A DNA stretch of 5,666 bases, from NCBI GenBank assembly GCA_002362595.1, contig DEUO01000139.1, forward strand, positions 1 through 5,666. The letters are read 5' to 3'. The stretch comes from Caryophanales bacterium UBA3260. Its GTDB lineage: Bacteria > Bacillota_I > Bacilli_A > RF39 > UBA660. A program made the translations under genes and the position numbers. The notes under the pieces are model-generated. The model did not search any database. It was not told the origin of the DNA and was given only the letters and a program-made list of their open reading frames with translations. Shown piece by piece: positions 1 to 5,455 of this stretch (its first letter is position 1; every line of letters begins with the position of its first letter).

Positions 1-2
1 AA

Positions 3-239
3 GATAACAACAAAGAAGATAACAACAAAGTTGAAAATGACAATAAAGCTGAAAATAGCAACGATGATAATAAAGATGATAATAAAGAAGATAATAAACC
101 AAATAACAACAAAGAAGAAACAACAAGAGAAGACGAAGAAGAAACATCAGAACATTATTACTTCAATTATATTGTCGCAGCAATAATTGGTTTCATCTCA
201 ATGATACTATTATTTACAGGACGTAAAGAATCTAAATAA
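3..239 (+). CDS. C-terminal part of a membrane-anchored surface protein with Asn/Asp/Lys-rich stalk (5' end outside window)
   Basis: The open frame enters from the left edge and ends at TAA 237-239, giving 78 visible residues. The first roughly 45 residues are low-complexity and built from D, N, K and E, with repeated units such as DNNK, EDNNK and DDNK. This is typical of a flexible extracellular spacer. An acidic patch (REDEEETSE) follows, then a hydrophobic segment from about YIVAAIIGFISMILLF that can span the membrane once, then a short basic tail (RKESK). The order stalk, helix, positive tail is that of a C-terminal surface anchor with the tail in the cytoplasm. A sortase LPXTG motif is expected just before the helix in wall-anchored proteins and is not visible. 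It is therefore either a plain membrane anchor or a divergent sorting signal. The functional domain lies outside the window, so no specific role can be given. A terminator follows directly. Confidence 0.75.
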   Translation, partial: DNNKEDNNKVENDNKAENSNDDNKDDNKEDNKPNNNKEETTREDEEETSEHYYFNYIVAAIIGFISMILLFTGRKESK

Positions 240-240
240 T

Positions 241-269
241 AAAAGAGCATTTTAAAAGATGCTCTTTTT
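241..269 (+). terminator. Rho-independent terminator after the surface-protein gene
   Basis: AAAAGAGCAT (241-250) pairs perfectly with ATGCTCTTTT (259-268) around an 8-base loop, and the descending arm ends in a T run. It begins two bases after the stop codon. The A/T tracts on both sides could let it work in both directions. It isolates the surface gene from the SOS block to its right. Confidence 0.88.
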
Positions 270-320
270 GTATGGGAAAAACTATTAGATTGGATAATTG
301 ACATTTTTTAATAAAATATG

Positions 321-349
321 TTGTACACAGAACATATGTTTGATATAAT
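321..349 (+). promoter_or_regulatory. Promoter of the SOS/dinD block (extended -10)
   Basis: A consensus -10 TATAAT (344-349) is preceded by TG plus one base (341-343), an extended -10. Exactly 17 bases upstream is TTGTAC (321-326), a partial -35. Transcription should start near 356. The ribosome site AAGGGTGG (357-364) and the GTG start at 375 follow at normal distances. The LexA box at 329-342 fills the spacer, so a bound repressor would block RNA polymerase. Confidence 0.7.
329..342 (+). promoter_or_regulatory. LexA (SOS) operator
   Basis: AGAACATATGTTTG matches the well-known Bacillus-type LexA/DinR box CGAACATATGTTCG at 12 of 14 positions. The invariant GAAC-N4-GTT core is intact. It lies between the -35 and -10 elements, which is an effective repression position. 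The gene family downstream (dinD) is SOS-controlled in E. coli, which supports the assignment independently. Binding itself is inferred from the match. Confidence 0.78.
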
Positions 350-374
350 GTGTAACAAGGGTGGTTAATTTAAA

Positions 375-548
375 GTGAATAATATAGAAGAATATACAGA
401 AAAAATATTTGAAGATATAAAATATATTGATGAATTTGGAAATGAGTTTTGGGCAGCAAGAGAGTTACAAAATGTACTAGAGAATATGATTTATGAAGTT
501 AAGGTTAAACAAGTTATGCTAGATACAGATGTATTTGTTACCAAATGA
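375..548 (+). pseudogene. Truncated dinD copy with an ORF6N-like tail
   Basis: The frame starts at GTG 375, ten bases after AAGGGTGG, and stops at TGA 546-548, giving 57 codons. Its first 36 residues align without gaps to the start of the intact dinD downstream, with 26 of 36 identical, ending in the shared ARELQNVLE. An intact DinD is about 275 residues, so this copy lacks most of the protein, including the SRYACYL and QTYF-QTR blocks. Right after that point (from about 483) the sequence is unrelated to DinD. It reads NMIYEVKVKQVMLDTD, which resembles the opening of phage ORF6N domains (IYEIRGKQVMLDSD type), and then runs into a stop. It is best read as the scar of a recombination between two phage-type genes. 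A functional 57-residue peptide is possible because the promoter, LexA box and ribosome site are all intact. The DinD homology is certain. The ORF6N assignment is from memory of the family and is moderately sure. Confidence 0.72.
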
Positions 549-564
549 AGATCATGTTTAATTA

Positions 565-594
565 TAATTTTTGCAGACGCGTCTGCAAAAATTA
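565..594. repeat. 30-bp perfect palindrome with no spacer
   Basis: Fifteen bases are mirrored exactly around the centre between 579 and 580. The core is GCAGACGCGTCTGC, flanked by TTTTT on the left and AAAAA on the right. The core is strikingly GC-rich against its surroundings. The T run comes before the GC stem and the A run after it, the reverse of an intrinsic terminator, so termination is not expected on either strand. It lies 17 bases after the stop of the truncated dinD copy and just before a strong ribosome site. A dimeric-protein binding site or an RNA hairpin controlling the micro-ORF at 613 are both possible. I do not recognise it with certainty. Confidence 0.9.
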
Positions 595-612
595 CTTAGG
601 GAGGAGAAATAT

Positions 613-681
613 ATGATAGAAACAAGTGACTTTAAAATTGCAATAGACAATATAAAAAATTATAATAACAAAATCAAATAA
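613..681 (+). CDS. 22-codon micro-ORF, possibly the start of a decayed gene
   Basis: A strong ribosome site (AGGGAGGAGA, about 598-607) sits at good distance before ATG 613. The frame is MIETSDFK...NNKIK and stops at TAA 679-681. The peptide is hydrophilic, with no signal or membrane segment. Reading past the stop in the same frame gives FIDEW before another stop, which looks like protein sequence. The TAA may therefore be a C-to-T change of CAA (Gln) in a once longer gene. It lies between the palindrome and dinD. The product is not recognised. It could be a remnant or a short regulatory or leader peptide. The ribosome site is clear, but expression and function are inferred. Confidence 0.35.
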   Translation: MIETSDFKIAIDNIKNYNNKIK

Positions 682-705
682 TTTATTGATGAATGGTAAG
701 CATAG

Positions 706-730
706 TAAAAATATGTTATATAGTTATAGT
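706..730 (+). promoter_or_regulatory. Weak promoter-like region with a decayed LexA box before intact dinD
   Basis: At 706-719 the bases TAAAAATATGTTAT match the LexA consensus at 9 of 14 positions. The right half ATATGTT is intact and the left GAAC is lost. TATATA (717-722) and TATAGT (719-724) can serve as a poor -10, without a good -35. The near-box lies about 36 bases before the GTG at 748, close to the roughly 40 bases in the upstream copy. This suggests a duplicated and eroded control region. AT-rich chance similarity cannot be excluded. Confidence 0.3.
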
Positions 731-747
731 AGGAGAGAATGATAAAT

Positions 748-1581
748 GTGAATGAAATTAAAGAATATAATGAATCAGTATTTGAGAAAATTAAACATAT
801 TGATGAATATGGAAATGAGTATTGGTTAGCAAGAGAATTACAAAATGTACTAGAATATAAAAAATGGCAAAAATTTGTAAATGTAATAGAAAGTGCAAAA
901 GTGGCTTGTGAACAAAGTAAATTTATAATTGATGAACATTTTACCCAAGTGGGTAAAACATCAAAAATGCCCAAAGGTGGGGTTAAAAATGTATTAGAGT
1001 ATAAGCTATCAAGATATGCCTGCTATTTAATAGTGCAAAATTCAGATCCTAGAAAAAAAGTTGTTGCTTTAGGTCAAACTTATTTTGCAATTCAAACTAG
1101 GAAACAGGAATTAACTGAAAAAGAGTATTCTATGTTAACCGAAGATGAAAAAAGATTTTATCAAAGAAATTTAACTAAAAAAGGAAACTATTCTCTAAAT
1201 CAAGTAGCTAAGAAGGCAGGAGTTAAAAATTTTGATAAATTCCATAATTCTGGATATAAAGGATTATATAATGGGGAAACGGCAGATGATATTGCAAAAA
1301 GAAAAGGATTAAGGTATAGAGAAGATATTTTAGATAATATGGGTAGTGAAGAGTTAGCTGCTAATTTATTTCGAATTACACAAACTGAAGCTAAGTTAAA
1401 AAGAGATAATATTAGTAGTGAAACAGAAGCAAATCAAACTCATTATACTATAGGGAAAAATATTAGAGAGGTAATTGCTAAAAATGGTGGTACTATGCCT
1501 GAAGATTTACCAACACCTAAAAAATCATTAAAAGAATTAGAAAAAGAAAATAAACTTATTAGTAATGTTAAGATTAAATAG
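748..1581 (+). CDS. dinD: DNA-damage-inducible protein D (DinD)
   Basis: This is a 277-residue protein that is collinear with E. coli DinD (about 274 residues). Conserved blocks, numbered from GTG 748, include FEKIKHIDEYGNEYWLAREL (12-31), LSRYACYLIVQNSDP (87-101), GQTYFAIQTRKQEL (109-122), GYKGLYNG (169-176), MGSEELAANLFRITQTEAKLKRD (about 198-220) and GGTMPEDLPTPKKS (247-260). The N-terminal part belongs to the Bro-N superfamily common in phages. E. coli DinD is SOS-induced and is reported to inhibit RecA-mediated strand exchange by acting on RecA filaments. The same role is inferred here. It is cytoplasmic, with no membrane segment. Start choice: an ATG at 739 is in frame, but it lies only two bases from AGGAGA (731-736). 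GTG 748 has normal spacing and aligns with the GTG start of the upstream truncated copy. uvrB follows after 95 bases with no clear terminator between. The SOS promoter at 321-349 could read through to this gene. Confidence 0.92.
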   Translation: MNEIKEYNESVFEKIKHIDEYGNEYWLARELQNVLEYKKWQKFVNVIESAKVACEQSKFIIDEHFTQVGKTSKMPKGGVKNVLEYKLSRYACYLIVQNSDPRKKVVALGQTYFAIQTRKQELTEKEYSMLTEDEKRFYQRNLTKKGNYSLNQVAKKAGVKNFDKFHNSGYKGLYNGETADDIAKRKGLRYREDILDNMGSEELAANLFRITQTEAKLKRDNISSETEANQTHYTIGKNIREVIAKNGGTMPEDLPTPKKSLKELEKENKLISNVKIK

Positions 1582-1627
1582 ATATTTATATATATTTGAT
1601 GATAATTTCCAAGTTTAATTAATTTAA

Positions 1628-1656
1628 TTGTTTGAGTGCTAATTTGGGACTATAAT
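1628..1656 (+). promoter_or_regulatory. Likely uvrB promoter
   Basis: A perfect -10 TATAAT (1651-1656) is preceded at 17 bases by TTGTTT (1628-1633), a half-matching -35. Transcription would start near 1662, and the ribosome site GTGGAGG (1662-1668) would then be at the very 5' end of the message. No LexA box is seen between 1582 and 1676. Any SOS control of uvrB would have to come by read-through from the dinD region. Confidence 0.55.
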
Positions 1657-1676
1657 AGTGAGTGGAGGTTTTTGAG

Positions 1677-3632
1677 ATGTTTGAATTAGTATCAAAATAT
1701 AAACCAAGTGGTGATCAACCTAAAGCTATTAAGGAATTAGTAGAAGGGATTAAAGAAGGTAAGAAAGAACAGGTATTGTTAGGAGCTACTGGTACTGGTA
1801 AAACTTTTACTATAGCTAATGTTATTAAGGAGGTTAATAAACCTACTTTAGTATTAGCTCATAATAAAACTTTGGCTGGTCAGTTATATGCTGAATTTAA
1901 AGAATTATTTCCTAATAATCATGTAGAATATTTTGTTTCCTATTATGATTATTATCAACCTGAAGCATATGTTCCACAAAATGATACATATATAGAAAAA
2001 GATTCTTCTATAAATGATGAGATAGATGAGTTACGTCATGGTGCTACTAGTGCTTTAATTAATAATAGAGATGTTATAGTAGTAGCATCTGTATCATGTA
2101 TTTATGGTATAGGTGAAAAAGAAGAATATGAAAATATGATGTTAACTATTAATGTTGGAGAGACTGTTAAGAGAAGCGATATTATAAATAAGTTAGTTGA
2201 TATGACTTATGAGAGAAGCGATTTAGATTTTCATAGAGGTACTTTTAGAGTACGTGGAGACATTATTGATATAGTACCAATTAATGAACGTTCTAGTGGC
2301 ATAAGAATAGAATTATTTGGCGATGAAGTAGATAAGATATCGATGTTTGATCCTTTAACAGGTGTAGTTAGTCAAAATAAGAAGACAATTAGTATATTTC
2401 CAGCTTCGCATTTTGTAACAGGTAGCGAAAAGATGAAAGAAGCTATTAGAAGAATAGAAGAAGAGCTAAAGGAACGTTTGGAAGTGTTACATAATAGTAA
2501 TAAACTAATAGAGGAACAGAGATTAAGAGAAAGAACTAATTATGATTTAGAAATGTTAAAAGAGACTGGATTTTGTAGTGGAGTAGAGAATTATTCAAGA
2601 CATTTAGCTTTACGTGGAGAAGGAGAAACTCCATCTTGTCTTATTGACTTTTTCCCTGATGATTTTTTATTAGTTGTAGATGAATCTCATGTTACGTTAC
2701 CACAAGTTAGAGGTATGTACAATGGAGATAGAATGCGTAAGCAGACACTTGTAGATTATGGATTTAGATTACCTAGTGCACTAGATAATAGACCTTTAAA
2801 GTTTGAGGAATTTGAAACTAAAATAAATCAAGCGATATATATTTCTGCTACACCTGGAGATTATGAGTTAGAGCATACTAATCAACAATTTGTTGAGCAA
2901 ATAATAAGGCCTACTGGATTACTTGATCCTACTATAGAAGTAAAACCTACGGAAGGTCAAATAGATGATATTATAAATGAAATTAGTATACGTAAAGAAA
3001 AGAATGAAAGAGTACTTATTACAACATTAACTATTAGAATGGCCGAAGAGTTAACTAATTATTTGAAAGACATAGGCATTAAAGTAGCGTATTTACATAG
3101 TGAAGTTAAAACGCTCGATAGATTAAAGATTATTCAAGAATTAAGAAAAGGTAAGTATGATGTATTAGTTGGTATTAATTTACTTAGAGAAGGATTGGAT
3201 ATACCAGAAGTTAGTTTGATATGTATTATGGATGCTGATAAACAAGGATTCTTACGTAGTAGTAGGAGTTTGATTCAAACTATAGGTAGATGCGCTAGGA
3301 ATGAAAATGGACATGTAATTATGTATGCTGATATTATAAGTGATGCAATGAACGAAGCAATTAGTGAAACTAAGAGAAGACGTGTTATTCAAGAAGAATA
3401 TAATAAAGAACATAATATAGTGCCTAAGACAATAATAAAAGAGATTAGAGAAGTTGTAAGTAATCAGGTTATTGATGATGATAAGAATAAAGTAACACAA
3501 AAGATGAGTAAGAAAGATAAAAATGAATTACTTGTTAAGGTAGAAAATGAAATGAGGGAAGCTGCTAAAAATCTTGATTTTGAGAGAGCTATGGAACTAA
3601 GAGATATTTTGTTTGAACTTAAGAGTGAGTAA
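1677..3632 (+). CDS. uvrB: UvrABC excinuclease subunit B (UvrB)
   Basis: UvrB receives damaged DNA from UvrA, verifies the lesion with its ATP-driven helicase fold and recruits UvrC for incision. The product is 651 residues, close to the usual 650-680. Visible features are the Q-motif region ([11 protein letters not shown], 8-18), Walker A GATGTGKT (36-43) and the damage-probing beta-hairpin with its tyrosines ([13 protein letters not shown], 89-101). The DEAD-like box DESH is at 335-338, the helicase motif [13 protein letters not shown] lies in the C-terminal RecA-like domain, and motif [11 protein letters not shown] is at 534-542. A C-terminal UVR motif (about 613-651, [19 protein letters not shown]) is the UvrC-contact segment. 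Start choice: a GTG at 1662 is in frame but forms part of the ribosome site GTGGAGG. ATG 1677 sits eight bases after it and gives the usual [14 protein letters not shown] opening. Motif VI has Cys where most UvrB proteins have Ala. uvrA is not adjacent. A terminator follows immediately. Confidence 0.97.
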   Translation: MFELVSKYKPSGDQPKAIKELVEGIKEGKKEQVLLGATGTGKTFTIANVIKEVNKPTLVLAHNKTLAGQLYAEFKELFPNNHVEYFVSYYDYYQPEAYVPQNDTYIEKDSSINDEIDELRHGATSALINNRDVIVVASVSCIYGIGEKEEYENMMLTINVGETVKRSDIINKLVDMTYERSDLDFHRGTFRVRGDIIDIVPINERSSGIRIELFGDEVDKISMFDPLTGVVSQNKKTISIFPASHFVTGSEKMKEAIRRIEEELKERLEVLHNSNKLIEEQRLRERTNYDLEMLKETGFCSGVENYSRHLALRGEGETPSCLIDFFPDDFLLVVDESHVTLPQVRGMYNGDRMRKQTLVDYGFRLPSALDNRPLKFEEFETKINQAIYISATPGDYELEHTNQQFVEQIIRPTGLLDPTIEVKPTEGQIDDIINEISIRKEKNERVLITTLTIRMAEELTNYLKDIGIKVAYLHSEVKTLDRLKIIQELRKGKYDVLVGINLLREGLDIPEVSLICIMDADKQGFLRSSRSLIQTIGRCARNENGHVIMYADIISDAMNEAISETKRRRVIQEEYNKEHNIVPKTIIKEIREVVSNQVIDDDKNKVTQKMSKKDKNELLVKVENEMREAAKNLDFERAMELRDILFELKSE

Positions 3633-3660
3633 AAAGAGAATTATTATTAATTCTCTTTTT
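3631..3660. terminator. Bidirectional terminator between uvrB and the LysR gene
   Basis: AAAAAGAGAATTA (3631-3643) pairs with TAATTCTCTTTTT (3648-3660) around a TTAT tetraloop, a 13-bp perfect stem. Each strand has A's before and T's after the stem, so it can stop transcription from both converging genes. The left arm overlaps the uvrB stop codon. The last codons and the stop of the minus-strand LysR gene (3647-3660) lie inside the loop and right arm. Confidence 0.92.
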
Positions 3661-4525
3661 GTATTAGTTTTATAAAATCTTTTATTGTTTCATTATTAGA
3701 ATTTTTAATGTAACAGATATTGAATGTTCTTTTAGGTAACTCGAAATCTGTCTTTAAGATTATAAAATCTTTTGTTTGATAATGAATAGGATTACCTACA
3801 CCTATACCAAAGCCATTTTTTATAAGTTCACGGCATAAGCTATAACTATTGAATTCATATGTGGGTTTGAAAGAGATATTTTGTGATTTTAGATAGGCAT
3901 CAAAATTACGTCTTCCATGAGTGATGCGACTTAATAAAACAAATGGTTCTTTTAATAATTCTTTTAAAGATAATACTTTATTTTCAAGGTGTTTAAAACT
4001 ATTTTTAGAAGCAATAAATTTATCTTGAATAGTGAAAGATTTTATTATTTCATAGTTATCTATTTCCTCATATGAATTTTTTATTAGAATATCTAGCTTA
4101 CCTAGTCTTTGATATTTTTCTAAGATGTTAATTTCTTCTAGAACTATATGTATTTTTATATTGGGATGATATTTACGGAATTCATCAAGTGTTTTAAGTA
4201 TTGGTTCTAAAAAATTTGTTGTTGTAGCTCCAATATATAGATGTCCTTCTTTTTTTTGCGTTTCATTTATTACATTTATAGTACTTCCTAGATTATCAAA
4301 CATTTTCTTTGTGTATTCGTAAAGTATTTCTCCTTCTTCTGTTAGTATTACACCTTTTTTGCTACGTTTAAATAGAGTTGTATTTAGTTCATCTTCTAAT
4401 GTTTTTATAGACTTAGTTAATGCTGGTTGAGAAATATTTATATTATTACTAGCTTTAGTAATATTTTTAGTATTAGCTATTTCATAGAAATATTTTAGAG
4501 CGTTTAAATTAAGATTGTTATACAT
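3647..4525 (-). CDS. LysR-family transcriptional regulator
   Basis: The product is 292 residues, the usual LysR length. The N-terminal winged helix-turn-helix (about 7-65) shows the family pattern LNALKYFYEIANTKNITKAS, then ISQPALTKSIKTLEDELNTTLFKR (the recognition helix follows SQPALT) and GVILTEEG. A linker helix follows. From about residue 90 (GHLYIGATTT) to the end is the two-lobed effector-binding domain. The ligand cannot be read from the sequence. Start choice: an in-frame ATG at 4537 is possible. The ATG at 4525 has GGTGA six bases upstream and lies downstream of the predicted transcription start (near 4535), so it is preferred. The gene is divergent from the PHP-domain gene across about 120 bases. 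LysR regulators often control the divergent neighbour and their own gene, so the PHP gene is the first candidate target. That link is inferred from position only. Confidence 0.93.
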   Translation of the reverse strand: MYNNLNLNALKYFYEIANTKNITKASNNINISQPALTKSIKTLEDELNTTLFKRSKKGVILTEEGEILYEYTKKMFDNLGSTINVINETQKKEGHLYIGATTTNFLEPILKTLDEFRKYHPNIKIHIVLEEINILEKYQRLGKLDILIKNSYEEIDNYEIIKSFTIQDKFIASKNSFKHLENKVLSLKELLKEPFVLLSRITHGRRNFDAYLKSQNISFKPTYEFNSYSLCRELIKNGFGIGVGNPIHYQTKDFIILKTDFELPKRTFNICYIKNSNNETIKDFIKLIQKEN

Positions 4526-4541
4526 TTTTATCACCATATTT

Positions 4542-4550
4542 ATTATATCA
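4542..4550 (-). promoter_or_regulatory. Extended -10 promoter of the LysR gene
   Basis: On the minus strand the bases read TGATATAAT, a perfect TATAAT with the TG extension. No good -35 is seen 16-18 bases upstream, as is common for extended -10 promoters. The predicted transcription start is near 4535, which leaves a leader of only about ten bases before ATG 4525. Confidence 0.5.
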
Positions 4551-4561
4551 TATTAATAACT

Positions 4562-4578
4562 TTATATTATGGATATAA
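4562..4578. promoter_or_regulatory. Candidate LysR-regulator operator in the divergent intergenic region
   Basis: TTATA (4562-4566) and TATAA (4574-4578) form an interrupted dyad with seven bases between, about 15 bases from the LysR -10. LysR proteins bind AT-rich interrupted dyads in such places. A forward TATAAT (4574-4579) overlaps its right half and could be a -10 for the PHP gene, but it lacks a good -35. A second possible forward -10 is TAGAAT (4616-4621). Short AT-only dyads are frequent in DNA this AT-rich, so the call is weak. Confidence 0.25.
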
Positions 4579-4644
4579 TAAAAATATAACATTTTATTTA
4601 TTGATAGTTATGTAATAGAATAAAGTTAGAAAGAAGGAGAAGAT

Positions 4645-5376
4645 ATGGAGTATAAGGCAGATACGCATATGCATTCTATTTATTCGTATGATGGACAAAT
4701 GAGATTAGAAGATATGATTAGAAAGGGAGAAAAATTGGGCTTAGAGTATATGGCTTTTACAGAACATTTAGAGTTAGGTCAGATTACGATAAAACAGTTT
4801 TTGAATAGATATAAAGTATATAGTAGAGAAATAGATGAATTACAAGAGAAATATCCGCATATTAAATTAATTAAGGGATTGGAATTTACTAATCCAGAGA
4901 AATATCCTAAAGAGTTAGAGATAGTTAATGGTTTAGACATTGATTATATTATAGGTAGTAATCATGAGTTGCCTCATAAACAAGATGAAAGGGAAATATT
5001 AGAATATTATAAGAAAGTATTAATGATAGTTAAAAATGGTGGAATAGATAGTTTAGGACATATGGATTATTTAAGAAGAAAGTATGATGATACTATTAGT
5101 GATGATATTATAAGAGAAATATATAGTTATTTAATTGCTAATAATATAGCTTTAGAAATTAATTCTTCAGCAGTTAGAAGAAAAGGTTTAGATTCTTTTC
5201 CTTCGGATGAAAAGATAAAGTTATATCAAGAATGTGGTGGAGATAAAGTTACTATAGGAAGTGATGCACATCGTTTAGAAGAAATATATGATGCAATACC
5301 TAGTATTGATAGTAAGTACTCATTAAATAAAGGTTTGTACTTAAAAAGAAAGTTTGTATCTTTAAGTAATAAATAG
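4645..5376 (+). CDS. PHP-domain phosphoesterase, histidinol-phosphatase type
   Basis: The product is 243 residues, with a strong ribosome site AAGGAGA (4634-4640, starting AAGAAGG) before ATG 4645. It carries the full set of PHP metal ligands: DTHMHS (H8, H10), TEHLE (E40, H41), GLEF (E80), GSNHE (H107), GHMDY (H139) and GSDAH (D207, H209). These three-metal sites hydrolyse phosphate monoesters. The closest family pattern is the HisJ/HisK histidinol-phosphatases (L-histidinol phosphate to L-histidinol), which run about 240-270 residues. No histidine-biosynthesis gene is next to it, so another phosphate ester is possible. The protein is cytoplasmic, with no signal or membrane helix. It is not a DNA-polymerase PHP domain, since nothing else is fused to it. 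It is a single-gene unit, divergent from a LysR regulator that may control it, with a weak terminator after it. Confidence 0.88.
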   Translation: MEYKADTHMHSIYSYDGQMRLEDMIRKGEKLGLEYMAFTEHLELGQITIKQFLNRYKVYSREIDELQEKYPHIKLIKGLEFTNPEKYPKELEIVNGLDIDYIIGSNHELPHKQDEREILEYYKKVLMIVKNGGIDSLGHMDYLRRKYDDTISDDIIREIYSYLIANNIALEINSSAVRRKGLDSFPSDEKIKLYQECGGDKVTIGSDAHRLEEIYDAIPSIDSKYSLNKGLYLKRKFVSLSNK

Positions 5377-5397
5377 TCATTTTGATATGACTTTTTT
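5375..5397 (+). terminator. Short terminator after the PHP gene
   Basis: AGTCAT (5375-5380) pairs with ATGACT (5387-5392) around TTTGAT, followed by a run of six T's (5392-5397). The stem is only six pairs and begins within the TAG stop codon, so termination may be partial. Confidence 0.6.
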
Positions 5398-5399
5398 AT

Positions 5400-5428
5400 T
5401 TGATAGAAGATATAGATAGTGTTATAAT
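5400..5428 (+). promoter_or_regulatory. Strong promoter of the right-edge gene
   Basis: TTGATA (5400-5405), a 17-base spacer and TATAAT (5423-5428), with TG one base before the -10 (5420-5421). This is the best-formed promoter in the window. Transcription should start near 5435, about 20 bases before the ATG at 5456. It begins directly after the preceding terminator, so this gene is an independent unit. Confidence 0.82.
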
Positions 5429-5455
5429 AACGAACTGAATTTAGGGGTGCATTCT

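Noticed and set aside
1..130. Short AT-rich repeats that might suggest a CRISPR array or iterons
   Set aside because: They are in-frame codons (GAT, AAT, AAC, AAA, GAA) of a low-complexity protein stalk with irregular spacing and no unique spacers.
298..303. Perfect -35 TTGACA
   Set aside because: No -10 lies 16-18 bases downstream. The good TATAAT at 344 is 40 bases away and pairs better with TTGTAC at 321.
689..742. 17-codon frame whose TGA overlaps the ATG at 739
   Set aside because: It has no ribosome site, and the ATG at 739 is itself an unlikely start, so the apparent translational coupling is probably chance.
739..747. ATG at 739 as the dinD start
   Set aside because: It is only two bases from the AGGAGA ribosome site. 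GTG 748 has proper spacing and aligns with the start of the upstream copy.
660..974. Minus-strand open frame of 104 codons
   Set aside because: It lies opposite the intact dinD and its leader. It is hydrophobic, rich in Ser, Tyr and Phe as expected for the antisense of AT-rich coding DNA, and matches no family.
1662..1676. GTG at 1662 as the uvrB start
   Set aside because: It is part of the ribosome site for ATG 1677 and coincides with the predicted transcription start.
2284..2295. GAACGTTC inside uvrB as a LexA box
   Set aside because: The two halves have no four-base spacer and the site is deep inside the coding region.
3252..3500. Minus-strand open frame of 82 codons inside uvrB
   Set aside because: It is fully antisense to conserved uvrB sequence including motif VI and has no gene-like composition.
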